From Sinosporangium album (lineage in GTDB: Bacteria > Actinomycetota > Actinomycetes > Streptosporangiales > Streptosporangiaceae), in assembly GCF_900100605.1 (NCBI RefSeq), contig NZ_FNCN01000033.1, forward strand, positions 1-63,180: a DNA stretch of 63,180 bases, in the 5' to 3' direction. This document shows positions 7,766 to 31,768 of the stretch, one piece after another (within the stretch, counting starts at the first letter, position 1; each line of letters begins with the position of its first letter). Position numbers and translations under genes: made by a program. The notes beneath the pieces were generated by a model. That model had not been told where the DNA came from. It saw nothing but the letters and a program-made list of their open reading frames with translations, and made no database searches.

Positions 7766-8686
7766 TCAGCTCTCGTCGTCTTCGTCGTCTTCGTCGTCTT
7801 CGTCGGCGTCGTGGTGGTCGAGGTTGACGGTGCCGCGTTTCCAGTAGCCGTCGACGTCGAGCCATTCCCTCTTCAGCCCGAGTCCGCGCAGGTGGCGGCG
7901 GATCGGTTTGAGCACGCCGGCTTCGCCGGCGATCCAGACGAATCCGTCGCCGGGGGGCGGTTCGACGGCGCGTACGGCTTGCTCCAGCACGTCGGAGGCG
8001 CCGGGGGCGGCGCCGTCGCGGTGCAGCCAGGTGAGGGTGACGTCGGCGTCGGTGGGCAGGTGCTGTTCTTCGCGGGCGTCGGCGACTTCGGCGAAGGCGA
8101 TGACTTTGGCGCCTGCGGGAAGTTGTTCCAGCCAGCGGCCGAGGGCGGGGAGGGCGGTTTCGTCGGCGCCGAGGAGGTACCAGTCGAAGGTGTAGGGCAC
8201 CATGATGGAGCCGCTGGGGCCGAGCACTCCGAGTTTCTGGCCGGGGGCGACCCGGGCGGCCCATGATGAGGCGGGGCCGTGGCCTTGGCCGTGGACGACG
8301 AAGTCGATGTCGAGTTCGCCGGCGTCGTCGGGGGTTCCGGCGCCGGGGCGGAAGTGGCGGACGGTGTAGTCGCGGTAGATCGGTCTCGGTGATCCGGGGG
8401 GCGGGGGTTCCCACCCGTCGGGTCCGATGGTGGGCATGACGGGCAGGTCGGCGCCGCCCTGCGGGAAGAAGAGTTTGACGTGGTCTTGGGGGGACTGCTC
8501 GCGGAAGCCGATGAGGTCGGGCCCGCCGAAGGTGATGCGCACGGTGGTGGGGGTGATCCATTCGGTGCGGAGCACGTCGAGCACGCGGGGTTTGATGTCG
8601 TAGTTGACGATGTCGATCTCGCGGTCGATCTCGCGGTCGATCTCGCGGTCGATCTCGCGGTCGATGCCGCGGTGGGTGTCGGGCAT
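7766..8686 (-). CDS. siderophore-interacting protein (FAD-dependent ferric-siderophore reductase)
   Basis: A 306-residue ViuB/YqjH-type protein that reduces imported ferric siderophore in the cytoplasm. The FAD-binding part shows HFRPG and DFVVHGQGHGPASSWAA followed by GSIMVPYTFDWYLLGADETA. The C-terminal NAD(P)H part contains FVWIAGEAGVLKPIRRHL and the family signature GYWKRG. Two oddities are visible: the N-terminus carries a DREI repeat coded by a 12-bp tandem repeat, and the C-terminus ends in an acidic DEDDEDDEDDES tail coded by a 9-bp repeat. The start has AAGGGA 11 nt upstream. It lies between the binding lipoprotein and the permeases. Confidence 0.92.
   Translation of the reverse strand: MPDTHRGIDREIDREIDREIDREIDIVNYDIKPRVLDVLRTEWITPTTVRITFGGPDLIGFREQSPQDHVKLFFPQGGADLPVMPTIGPDGWEPPPPGSPRPIYRDYTVRHFRPGAGTPDDAGELDIDFVVHGQGHGPASSWAARVAPGQKLGVLGPSGSIMVPYTFDWYLLGADETALPALGRWLEQLPAGAKVIAFAEVADAREEQHLPTDADVTLTWLHRDGAAPGASDVLEQAVRAVEPPPGDGFVWIAGEAGVLKPIRRHLRGLGLKREWLDVDGYWKRGTVNLDHHDADEDDEDDEDDES
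8613..8672. repeat. 12-bp in-frame tandem repeat in the siderophore-interacting gene
   Basis: The unit TCGATCTCGCGG occurs four times exactly (8613-8660) and once with changes (8661-8672). It encodes a repeated DREI near the protein N-terminus. Copy changes would keep the frame, so length variation among strains is likely. Confidence 0.9.
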
Positions 8687-8706
8687 GGTGGTGGGCTGTC
8701 CCTTCG

Positions 8707-9696
8707 TCAGGCCGCGGCTTTGGCGAGGACGGCGTCGAGCTGGTCGAGGATGGAGAGCACGCCCTTGTAGCTGTAGGCGTAGCCGTACTTCACCGGGTGG
8801 ACGTGGCCCTTCTTGACGGCGGGCAGCAGCTTCCAGGAGCCCTGGTCGAAGAGTTTCCGCGTGGCGTCGTCGGTCTTGTCGTCGGGGCTGACGCCGTACA
8901 GGATGACGGTGGTGTCTTTGAGCTGGGAGATCTGCTCGTAGGACAGGCGCACGCCGCGGTTGGCGCGTTCGCCGTCGGCGACCTTGGAGAATTTCAGGCC
9001 GGCGGCCTCCATGAACAGGCCTGGCCAGGAGACCGGCGAGTTGGCGATGAAGCCGTCGGGTCCGCCTTCGACGTAGTCGAAGGTGGCGGAGGCGAGGGTG
9101 TCGGCGTATTTGCCCTTGACGGAGCTGAGTTTGGCCTGGTATTCCGAGATCTTGCCGGCGATGACGTCGGCCTTGCCGACGGCGTCGGCGAACTTCGGCA
9201 GCGCCTCCCGCACTTCGGCGGGGTTGTCGGTGGTGATGAAGACGGTGGGGGCGATCTGCGACAGGCGCGCGTAGCCGAAGTCCTCTTCGCGGCGCTGCGT
9301 GCTGACGATCAGGTCGGGTTGGAGTCCGATGAGCTGCTCGTAGTTGATGGAGCTCTCGTTCTGCCCCACGACCGGGATCTTGCTGAGGACCGTCCAGTCT
9401 TCGGGGGCGTAGTCGGCTTCGAACTCCTGCAGTACGCCGACGGGCACGACGCCGAGTTCCAGCAGCACGGCGGTCGAGTTGAGCAGGGACACGACCCGCT
9501 TGGGCTGGGCGGGCACCTCGACGGGCCCCTTGTCGCTCTGCACGGTGCGGGTGGCGGGCGAGGCCGCCACCGAGGCGGGGGCGGCGTCGGGCTTCGCCGT
9601 ACCGGAAGAGCCCGATGAACCGCCGCAGGCCGAGACGAGCAGGACCAGTCCGGCGGCCATCACCCCCCAGGCCGTTCGCCGCGTGGTGTGCCGCAT
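8707..9696 (-). CDS. ferric-siderophore substrate-binding lipoprotein
   Basis: A 329-residue FecB/FhuD-like binding protein. The lipoprotein signal peptide ends in the lipobox LVSAC (C24) followed by a GGSSGSSG linker. The mature part begins with PVEVPAQPKRVVSLLNSTAVLLELG, typical of periplasmic-binding-protein type III; it has a central GKISEYQAKLSSVKGKYADT helix and ends in VLSILDQLDAVLAK. The start was set at ATG 9696 because of a strong AAAGGAGA 8 nt upstream; the longer frame has no signal peptide. It delivers the iron complex to the FecCD permeases encoded 1-2 genes downstream. Confidence 0.93.
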   Translation of the reverse strand: MRHTTRRTAWGVMAAGLVLLVSACGGSSGSSGTAKPDAAPASVAASPATRTVQSDKGPVEVPAQPKRVVSLLNSTAVLLELGVVPVGVLQEFEADYAPEDWTVLSKIPVVGQNESSINYEQLIGLQPDLIVSTQRREEDFGYARLSQIAPTVFITTDNPAEVREALPKFADAVGKADVIAGKISEYQAKLSSVKGKYADTLASATFDYVEGGPDGFIANSPVSWPGLFMEAAGLKFSKVADGERANRGVRLSYEQISQLKDTTVILYGVSPDDKTDDATRKLFDQGSWKLLPAVKKGHVHPVKYGYAYSYKGVLSILDQLDAVLAKAAA

Positions 9697-9722
9697 TGTC
9701 GTCTCCTTTTTCGCTTGCTGAG

Positions 9723-11381
9723 TTACGCGAGCCGGCCCGCGCGCAGGGTGACCAGGCGGGGAAGCAGCTCGATGGTGGTGCGCCGGTGGGCGATGACGAT
9801 GAGGGTCCGGCCGCGGCGCAGCGCGGCGACGGCGGTCTCCAGGCGGCGGCCGGTGTCGGGGTCGACGTCGGCGGTGGCCTCGTCGAGGATGAGGACGGCC
9901 GGATCCACGAGGACGGCGCGGATCAGGCCGAGGATCTGCCGTTCGCCGGCCGACAGGTCGCCGGCGGGGGTGGAGAGGCCGCCGGGCAGCGCGGCGACGA
10001 AGTCGCCGATGCCGAGGGCGGCGACGGCCGCCTCGATCTCCGTTCCGCCGGGTGAGCCGGGGGCGAGCGCGAGGTTGTCCAGGACGGAGCCGGCGACGAC
10101 GTGGACGTCCTGCGGGACGAGCACGACGCGTCGGCGCAGTTCGGCGGTGGGGATGTCGCGCAGGTCGACGCCGCCGTAGGTGACGGTGCCGGCGTCGGGC
10201 GTGTAGAGGCCGCTGAGCAGTTTGGACAGGGTGGTCTTGCCGGAGCCGCTTTCGCCGACGAGCCCGGCGTGGTCGCCGGGTGCGAAGGTGACGGTGACGC
10301 GGTGCAGCACGTCGGCGCCGTTCTCGTAGGCGTAGGTGACGCCGGTCGCGGTGAGTTCGCCCCGTTCGGGGAGGGTGCCGGTGCCGCCGTCGGCCGATGT
10401 GCGGTCGAGCAGGTCGAGCAGGCGGGCCAGGCCGGTGCGCGCGGTCTGGGCGTCGCCGGCGAGCTGCGACAGTTCGCCGAATCCTTCGAACAGGTTGCGC
10501 CCCGCCAGCACGAACACGACGATGCCGCCCACGTCGAGCCGCCCGTCGGCGACGAGCCACGCCCCGAGGACGAGCAGCACCGCCATGGTGAAGCCTTCGA
10601 CGAAGGTGATCCCGACGATGCGGTTCTCGGCGTGTACGGCACGGCGCTGCGCGTCCAGGGCGGCGACGTTGTCCCGTTCGAACCTGGTCATCCACGCCGG
10701 GAGCCCGCCCGTGGACCGCAGGGCGTCCTTGATGTCGAGTGTCTCGGCGAACGTGCCCGCCATGGTGGCCTCGGCGCCGGCCTGGGCGGCGAACGCGGGC
10801 CCGGCGTGCTTGGCGAACGACCGGGTGATGAGTACGGCGGGCGGCAGGAAGACCGCCACCACGACGAGTGTGAGGGGCACGGAGTACCCCGCCATGACCA
10901 CGGCGGTGAACCCGAGGGTGGACAGCACGCCGATGAGCGCCGGGAGCGAGTCCCGCACGAACTGCGCCAGTTCGGCCACCTCTCCGGTGGCGCGTTGGAG
11001 GAGCGAGCCGCCCCGGTGGGCCTCCAGGAAGCGCAGCGGCGCCCCCGCGAGGCGTTCCACGACCTGTTCCCGCAGGTCGCGCACGACGTGTTCGCCCGCG
11101 CGGGCGAGGAGCACCGCGCCGACGCGGGCCAGGACGGCCTGGGCGACGACGACGCCCATGAGGGCGGCCACCGCGGCGAGGAAGCGGTCGCGGTCGCCGT
11201 CGACGAGCGCTTGGACGGCGGTGGCGATCACGGGCGCGATGGCGACGAGGGCGGCGCTCTCGGCAAGGCTGAACACCAGGGCCGACGCTACTCGGCGCCG
11301 GTGCGGACGCAGGTGGGGCCAGGCGGCGCGGAGCACTCCCCGCTGCGCCGGCTCGTCGGACAGCAGTTGGACTTCAGCCAT
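9723..11381 (-). CDS. ABC exporter half-transporter, catalytic-site subunit (probable siderophore export)
   Basis: A 552-residue fusion of a six-helix exporter-type membrane domain (about 1-310) and an ABC ATPase domain. Walker A is GESGSGKTT, Walker B LILDEATADVD with the catalytic glutamate intact, and the H-loop sits in VIAHRR. The signature is LSAGERQ, not LSGGQ. With the 8-bp overlapping upstream gene it should form a heterodimer in which its Walker A/B pairs with the partner's canonical signature. Its place between MbtH and the uptake genes suggests siderophore export. An IrtAB-like import role for an exporter fold cannot be excluded. Confidence 0.88.
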   Translation of the reverse strand: MAEVQLLSDEPAQRGVLRAAWPHLRPHRRRVASALVFSLAESAALVAIAPVIATAVQALVDGDRDRFLAAVAALMGVVVAQAVLARVGAVLLARAGEHVVRDLREQVVERLAGAPLRFLEAHRGGSLLQRATGEVAELAQFVRDSLPALIGVLSTLGFTAVVMAGYSVPLTLVVVAVFLPPAVLITRSFAKHAGPAFAAQAGAEATMAGTFAETLDIKDALRSTGGLPAWMTRFERDNVAALDAQRRAVHAENRIVGITFVEGFTMAVLLVLGAWLVADGRLDVGGIVVFVLAGRNLFEGFGELSQLAGDAQTARTGLARLLDLLDRTSADGGTGTLPERGELTATGVTYAYENGADVLHRVTVTFAPGDHAGLVGESGSGKTTLSKLLSGLYTPDAGTVTYGGVDLRDIPTAELRRRVVLVPQDVHVVAGSVLDNLALAPGSPGGTEIEAAVAALGIGDFVAALPGGLSTPAGDLSAGERQILGLIRAVLVDPAVLILDEATADVDPDTGRRLETAVAALRRGRTLIVIAHRRTTIELLPRLVTLRAGRLA

Positions 11382-13002
11382 GGGCCACCTCCGCGAGTGC
11401 CAGGTCGATCACGCGGTCGGCCGCCTCGACGACGGCGGGCCGGTGGCTGGCGATCACGATCGCCGTGTGCGGGGCCCAGGTGCGCAGCCCGGCGAGGAGC
11501 CGGGCCTCGGTGTCGGTGTCGAGGGCCGAGGTGATGTCGTCGAGCAGCAGCACGGGCGGGCGGCCGAGCAGGGCGCGGGCCACGGCCAGGCGCTGCACTT
11601 GGCCGCCGGACAGGGCTCCGCCCCGCTCCCCCGCCTCGGTGTCGAGGGGCAGGTCGAGCGCGGCGGCCCGGCAGGCGGCGAGCAGTTCCTGCTGGTCGAG
11701 GTCGCGGCCGAGCTTCAGGTTGTCGGCGATGGTGCCGGACACGAGCACGGGCCGCTGCGGCACCAGCACCAGCGTGGCCGCCGTGTCGGCCGAGGAGGCG
11801 GCGGTGAGGTCGACGCCGCCGTAGGCGACCGAGCCCGTCTGCGGGGCCTCGCGCCGGCCGAGCAGCCGCAGCATGGTGGATTTGCCCGACCCGACGGGCC
11901 CGGTGAGCACGACGAGTTCGCCGGGCCGTACGGTGAGGTCGAGCGGCCCGATGACGCGTCCGCCTTTGACCGCGACAAGGCCGCTCGCCGTGAGTTCGCC
12001 GGAGGCCGGCAGCGGGGCGGGGTGGTCGGGGTCGGGCATCCGCGGGCGCAGGGCGAGGACCTCGGTGAGGCGCCCGGCGGCGACCACGGCCTGTTTGCGG
12101 TCGATGAGCCTGTCCACCGACACACGGACGGCCAGCGTGATCGTGATCATCCACGAGGTGAACGCGACGAGCCCGCCGACGGTCATCGTGCCGTCGAGTA
12201 CGGCGAAGCCGCCGAAGCCGATGCCCGCCGCCACCGCCAGCCTCGGCACCATCGGCCCGAGCGCCGCCCACGTGGCCGAGATCCGGGCGGCGGCGACGGT
12301 CGCGCCGAAGACGGCGGCGCTGCGCTCGTGGTGCCGTTCGACGAGCCTGCCCTCGCCGCCGAGGCCGCGGACGGCGGCGCTCGCCGACAGCAGGTCCGCC
12401 ACCGCGTCGGCCCGGTCGGCGTGGGCGTCCGACAGCGTGTCGAGCGCCCGCCCGAACCTCGGCGGGTAGTACACGTTGACCAGCACCAGCGGCGGGATCA
12501 TGGCGAGCGTCGCGTACAGCAGCACCGGGTCGAGCGCGGTGATGGCGGGGAGCGTCACGGCGAACGTGGTGCCGATGACGGCCCACGTCGGCAGCCCGTG
12601 CACCCACACTCTGACCTGGTCGACGTCGCGGGTGACCCGCATGGCGAGGTCGCCCCTGCCGAGATCGCCGTCGTTGAGGTCACCGTCGTCGAGGGCGGCC
12701 ACGTGGACGGCGAGCCTGCCGCGCAGCGCGACGCCGACGCGGGCGTCGGCGAGGTTCGCCCACCACGCCCATCCGACCAGGCCCGCGCAGTGCACGGCGG
12801 CGGCCACGGCGACGGCGAGCGCCCACAGCCCGGCGGTGCCGAGGTCTCCGGTGCGGATGCCGTCGTCGATGGCCCGCTGCACGAAGTACGGCACCGCCAG
12901 CAGCATGACCTGGCGCACGACGGACGCGCCGGAGGAGGCGGCGAGCGCCCCGGCCTGCGACCGGAGCGCCCACCGCAGAAGCGAGGTCGAACGCAAGCTC
13001 AC
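11374..13002 (-). CDS. ABC exporter half-transporter, degenerate-site subunit
   Basis: A 542-residue exporter-type half-transporter with N-terminal membrane helices and a C-terminal ATPase. Walker A is GPVGSGKST and the signature LSGGQVQR is canonical, but Walker B reads [12 protein letters not shown]: the catalytic Glu is Asp. That is the expected mirror image of its partner, so the pair has one consensus and one degenerate ATP site, like TM287/288. GTG 13002 is chosen as start: it overlaps the MbtH stop by 4 nt, and the upstream extension of the frame is only antisense-like arginine-rich sequence. It overlaps the next gene by 8 nt. Confidence 0.88.
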   Translation of the reverse strand: MSLRSTSLLRWALRSQAGALAASSGASVVRQVMLLAVPYFVQRAIDDGIRTGDLGTAGLWALAVAVAAAVHCAGLVGWAWWANLADARVGVALRGRLAVHVAALDDGDLNDGDLGRGDLAMRVTRDVDQVRVWVHGLPTWAVIGTTFAVTLPAITALDPVLLYATLAMIPPLVLVNVYYPPRFGRALDTLSDAHADRADAVADLLSASAAVRGLGGEGRLVERHHERSAAVFGATVAAARISATWAALGPMVPRLAVAAGIGFGGFAVLDGTMTVGGLVAFTSWMITITLAVRVSVDRLIDRKQAVVAAGRLTEVLALRPRMPDPDHPAPLPASGELTASGLVAVKGGRVIGPLDLTVRPGELVVLTGPVGSGKSTMLRLLGRREAPQTGSVAYGGVDLTAASSADTAATLVLVPQRPVLVSGTIADNLKLGRDLDQQELLAACRAAALDLPLDTEAGERGGALSGGQVQRLAVARALLGRPPVLLLDDITSALDTDTEARLLAGLRTWAPHTAIVIASHRPAVVEAADRVIDLALAEVAHG

Positions 13003-13208
13003 TGACCCATCTCGGCGATCAGGCTTTTCGGCCGCAGGTCCGTCCAGGTGGCCTCGACGTAGGCGAGGCACGCCTCGCGGGTGTCCTCGCCGTGTGCGAC
13101 GTCCCAGCCCTGCGGCACCTCGGCGAACACCGGCCACAGCGAATGCTGGCCTTCGCCGTTCACCAGCACGAGGTAGCGGCCTTCCGGGTCCTCGAAGGGG
13201 TTGGTCAC
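12999..13208 (-). CDS. MbtH-like protein, NRPS adenylation partner
   Basis: A 69-residue MbtH family protein that binds and activates NRPS adenylation domains. It shows the family pattern [20 protein letters not shown], then [14 protein letters not shown], the closing tryptophan (ATWTDLRP) and SLIAEMG. The GTG start at 13208 lies 2 nt past the NRPS stop. Its ribosome site AAGGAG is inside the last NRPS codons, so the two are translationally coupled. One copy probably serves all four adenylation domains. Confidence 0.95.
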   Translation of the reverse strand: MTNPFEDPEGRYLVLVNGEGQHSLWPVFAEVPQGWDVAHGEDTREACLAYVEATWTDLRPKSLIAEMGQ

Positions 13209-13210
13209 GG

Positions 13211-28894
<15,684 letters not shown>

Positions 28895-28895
28895 T

Positions 28896-28915
28896 CCGCC
28901 CCGCCCGCGGGGCGG
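28896..28915. promoter_or_regulatory. perfect GC hairpin abutting the NRPS start codon
   Basis: CCGCCCCGC and GCGGGGCGG form a perfect 9-bp stem with a 2-base spacer, 1 nt upstream of the NRPS ATG. In the mRNA it would block initiation at that ATG or shape the NRPS leader. Downstream, AAGGAG precedes GTG 28870, which escapes the hairpin. Confidence 0.6.
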
Positions 28916-28965
28916 CGGCGGTCACTACTGCGTCTCTGGCGGCGGCGTGGGGACGCCGCCGGGGC

Positions 28966-29211
28966 CTACGGGGTGTCGCGGCTCTGGCGGCCGTTCAGCA
29001 GCTCCCACCATTCGGCGAGCGTGGGCCGCTCGGCCAGTTCCAGGAAGTTCGTCTCGGCGCCGGCCGTACGCCAGCGTTCGACCAGCGTCATGACGCGGAT
29101 CGAGTCGAGGCCGAGCTCCAGCAGGTTCTCGTCGTCGGCGATGGCCGAGGCGTCCTCGCCCAGCACGTCGGCGACGTCGCCGCGGACGGTGTCGAAGGTC
29201 AGCTGCGGCAT
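28966..29211 (-). CDS. free-standing aryl carrier protein for DHB
   Basis: An 81-residue carrier protein with the phosphopantetheine motif LLELGLDSIRVM (serine at about residue 37) and a following helix VERWRTAGAETNFLELAERP. It resembles the C-terminal ArCP domain of EntB/DhbB. Here it is separate from the isochorismatase, which lies 5 kb away in the divergent operon and lacks this domain. DHB-AMP ligase should load it, and the starter C domain of the NRPS, 71 nt downstream, should accept the aryl group. GGAAAGG lies 8 nt before the ATG. Confidence 0.92.
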   Translation of the reverse strand: MPQLTFDTVRGDVADVLGEDASAIADDENLLELGLDSIRVMTLVERWRTAGAETNFLELAERPTLAEWWELLNGRQSRDTP

Positions 29212-29238
29212 GTCGGGGGCCTTTCCGTGGTCTGAGGG

Positions 29239-29298
29239 GTCGGGGCGGAGGTCGGGGCGGAGGTCGGGGCGGAGGTCGGGGCGGAGGTCGGGGCGGAG
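29239..29298. repeat. five exact 12-bp tandem repeats between N-hydroxylase and ArCP
   Basis: GTCGGGGCGGAG is repeated five times without a change, filling most of the 88-nt gap between the hydroxylase stop (29300) and the ArCP start (29211). It does not look like a terminator. Copy-number change would alter the spacing between the two genes on the mRNA. Confidence 0.9.
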
Positions 29299-29299
29299 G

Positions 29300-30655
29300 T
29301 CATCCGGCGCGGTGGGCGAGGATCGAGCGCACGATCTCGCCGGCGCGCACCGCCGCGTTGGACAGCAGCGACGACGACAGCCCGTGGGTGTGCTCGGTGC
29401 CGCCCTGCAGGTAGATCCCGCATTTGAGGGCGGGGTCGGTGACGATGCGGTAGTCCCGGCCGACCTTCGGCAGCCCCCGCTCGTCGATGTGGCAGAAGGC
29501 CGTCAGCTCCCCCAGCACGTCGAGAGGGTCGGGCGGCCGGTATCCGGTGGCGAAGATGAGCGCGTCGCATTCGAGCGCCACGCGCTCTCCGGTCGTCAGC
29601 CGGTCGACCCGTACCCGTACGCCGTCGGGCACCCGGTCGAACCCCTCGACGCGCGAGGTGTTGAGGATGCGAAGCCGCTGGGCACCGGCCACGTTCTCCT
29701 GGTAGGAGCGGCGGTAGAGCTCGTCGATGAGGTCGATGTCGACCACCGAGTAGTTCGTGTTGCCGTGGTAGGAGAGCAGGGACGCCTTGACCTCGTCCGG
29801 GGCGGTGTAGAAGTCGTCCACCGCGGAGGGGTCGAAGATGCGGTTGGCGAAGGCGCTGTCGTCGGCGGGGCTGTAGCCGTACCTGCTGAAGACCGCGCAC
29901 ACCTCGGCGTCGGGGTATGCGCGGTGCAGGTGGTCGACGACCTCGGCCGCGCTCTGCCCGGCGCCGACGACGGCGAACCGACGGTGGGTGAGCACGGGGA
30001 GCGTCCGCAGGCGGGTGAGCAGGTCGCCGTTGTGCCAGACCCGCTCGGAGGCGTGCACGCCCTCGGGGAGGTACGGCCGGAGCCCGAGGCCCAGCACGAT
30101 GTTGCGGGCCCGGCCGAGCAGTTCGCCGTCGGCGATGACCTCGACCGCGACCACGTCGCCGCCGTCGCCCTTGACCGGGCGCAGGTCGGTGACGCGGGTG
30201 CCGTACGCGACCTGTGCCGTGAACCGCTCCGCCGCCCAGGTGAGGTAGTCGTGGAATTCGACGCGGGTGGGGAACAGGGTCTTGTGGTTGATGAAGTCCA
30301 CCAGCCGGCCCCGCGCGTGCAGGTAGTTCAGGAAGCTGAACGCGCTGGTCGGGTTGCGCAGGGTGGCGAGGTCCTTCAGGAAGGAGACCTGCATCGTCGC
30401 ACCGTCGAGGAGCATGCCCCGGTGCCAGCCGAACGTCTGCTGCTGCTCGGCGAAGGCCGAGGTCGGCTCCCGTCCCGGCACGCCGCCGCCGTGCTCGCGC
30501 AGAGCGATGGCGAGGGCCAGGTTCGAAGGTCCGAATCCGATCCCGATCACGTCGAGCGGGTCTTTCCCGTGGTCGCGGGGTCCGGATCCGGCGGGCGGCC
30601 GGGTGGCGTTCTCGGGCCACCGGTCGCTGCGGGGATCCATACGGGGTCGTGACAC
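29300..30655 (-). CDS. L-ornithine (or lysine) N5-monooxygenase
   Basis: A ~451-residue FAD/NADPH N-hydroxylase of the SidA/PvdA/CchB type. Motifs: FAD-binding IGFGPSNLALAIAL, substrate region MQVSFLKDLATLRNPTS, NADPH-binding VVGAGQSAAEVVDHL and C-terminal FATGYRPPDPLD. It makes N5-hydroxyornithine, matching the DMENLGLINK pocket of NRPS module 4. GTG 30655 is preferred because GAGGAG lies 4 nt upstream; ATG 30706 and ATG 30640 in the same frame have no ribosome site. It is the first gene of the left operon, under the iron box at 30743. Confidence 0.92.
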   Translation of the reverse strand: MSRPRMDPRSDRWPENATRPPAGSGPRDHGKDPLDVIGIGFGPSNLALAIALREHGGGVPGREPTSAFAEQQQTFGWHRGMLLDGATMQVSFLKDLATLRNPTSAFSFLNYLHARGRLVDFINHKTLFPTRVEFHDYLTWAAERFTAQVAYGTRVTDLRPVKGDGGDVVAVEVIADGELLGRARNIVLGLGLRPYLPEGVHASERVWHNGDLLTRLRTLPVLTHRRFAVVGAGQSAAEVVDHLHRAYPDAEVCAVFSRYGYSPADDSAFANRIFDPSAVDDFYTAPDEVKASLLSYHGNTNYSVVDIDLIDELYRRSYQENVAGAQRLRILNTSRVEGFDRVPDGVRVRVDRLTTGERVALECDALIFATGYRPPDPLDVLGELTAFCHIDERGLPKVGRDYRIVTDPALKCGIYLQGGTEHTHGLSSSLLSNAAVRAGEIVRSILAHRAG

Positions 30656-30742
30656 ACCGCTCCTCTCAACGGGCACGGCAGAGCAGCCCTCCGAAGCGGA
30701 GGGCATGGTGAGGTCGGACTTACCCGACAGGAAGTATCCCTC

Positions 30743-30761
30743 TTAGGCAAGCCTTACCTAA
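30743..30761 (-). promoter_or_regulatory. iron box (IdeR/DmdR1 type) for the NRPS/uptake operon
   Basis: TTAGGCAAGCCTTACCTAA matches the consensus TTAGGTTAGGCTAACCTAA at 16 of 19 positions. It lies 88 nt upstream of the chosen N-hydroxylase start. Iron-loaded IdeR/DmdR1 should repress from here. Confidence 0.88.
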
Positions 30762-30782
30762 AATCCATTCCGACCCACGTCA

Positions 30783-30843
30783 TGTCAAGACCGGATTCAT
30801 AGGCAAAGGATCACAATGCACCCCACGCACATTGGTCTTGACA
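30783..30843. promoter_or_regulatory. divergent -35 elements in a 10-bp inverted repeat
   Basis: TGTCAAGACC (30783-30792) and GGTCTTGACA (30834-30843) are perfect inverted copies, each containing TTGACA facing outward. On each side 21-22 nt separate TTGACA from an iron box, so the box overlaps the expected -10 region of both promoters. No regulator other than the iron repressor is implied. Confidence 0.65.
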
Positions 30844-30865
30844 GACCGCACCCATAGGAGAACAG

Positions 30866-30884
30866 TTAGGTGAGCCTAACCTAA
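30866..30884 (+). promoter_or_regulatory. iron box (IdeR/DmdR1 type) for the DHB operon
   Basis: TTAGGTGAGCCTAACCTAA matches the consensus TTAGGTTAGGCTAACCTAA at 17 of 19 positions and ends 21 nt before the GTG of the SDR gene. It should give iron-dependent repression of DHB synthesis. Confidence 0.92.
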
Positions 30885-30905
30885 TTTGATCAAGGAGGGG
30901 ACGTC

Positions 30906-31661
30906 GTGCTGCCACCGGACGGCCACGGCGTGGCCGGCAAGGTCGCGCTGGTCACCGGGGCGGGCCGAGGAATCGGCGCCGCCGTCGCCCGCACGCTCAG
31001 CCAGGCAGGAGCGGCGGTAGCCGGACTCGACCTCTCACCCGAGGCCCACGGCCCCGGCTCGCCCGCCGTCTGCCACCGGGCCGACGTGTCCGACCCCGCC
31101 GAGGTCGAGAGGGTGGTGGACGGCGTCGAGCGCGAACTCGGCCCCATCGACATCCTCGTCAACGTGGCCGGCGTGTTCAGAACCGGGCCGGTCACCGACC
31201 TGACCGACGAGGACTGGGCGTCGGTCTTCGCCGTCAACACCGCAGGTGTGTTCCACACCTGCCGCGCCGTGGCCAAAGGAATGATCGCCCGGCGCTCCGG
31301 CGCTATCGTGACGGTCGCCTCCAACGCCGGAGGCGTGCCCCGAATGGGCATGGCGGCATACGCCGCCTCCAAGGCGGCGGCGGTGATGTTCACCCGATGC
31401 CTCGGACTGGAACTGGCCGAACACGGCATCCGGTGCAACGTCGTCTCCCCCGGATCCACCCGCACCGCCATGCAGGCGACCCTGGATCCGCACAGCGTCC
31501 TGGACGGAGACCTGGCGTCGTATCGCAACGGCATCCCGCTGCGCCGGATAGCCGACCCCGCCGACATCGCCGACGTCGTGCTCTTCCTCGTCTCCGACCG
31601 CGCCCGACACATCACGATGCAAGACCTGTATGTGGACGGCGGCGCGGCCCTGCGAGCCTGA
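30906..31661 (+). CDS. 2,3-dihydro-2,3-dihydroxybenzoate dehydrogenase (EntA/DhbA type)
   Basis: A 251-residue classical short-chain dehydrogenase. It has the NAD motif [22 protein letters not shown], the catalytic tyrosine-lysine pair in [14 protein letters not shown], and the C-terminal [14 protein letters not shown] seen in EntA-like enzymes. It oxidises 2,3-dihydro-DHB to DHB. The GTG start follows a strong AAGGAGGGG. First gene of the right operon. The EntA role rests on context, since SDRs are functionally diverse. Confidence 0.9.
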   Translation: MLPPDGHGVAGKVALVTGAGRGIGAAVARTLSQAGAAVAGLDLSPEAHGPGSPAVCHRADVSDPAEVERVVDGVERELGPIDILVNVAGVFRTGPVTDLTDEDWASVFAVNTAGVFHTCRAVAKGMIARRSGAIVTVASNAGGVPRMGMAAYAASKAAAVMFTRCLGLELAEHGIRCNVVSPGSTRTAMQATLDPHSVLDGDLASYRNGIPLRRIADPADIADVVLFLVSDRARHITMQDLYVDGGAALRA

Positions 31662-31768
31662 GCCCTCCCCTCCGCCGGGCCGTGAAGCGCCGCCCGCGCC
31701 GTCTCGACGCGGGCCGCGTCCGACCCCCGGCGCCAGCACCACCACTTACGTGAAACAAGAGGCCAGTC

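Noticed and set aside
6666-8561. Long arginine/proline-rich minus frame across the permease and reductase genes.
   Set aside because: Composition of a frame-shifted shadow; the real proteins in this span have unmistakable motifs.
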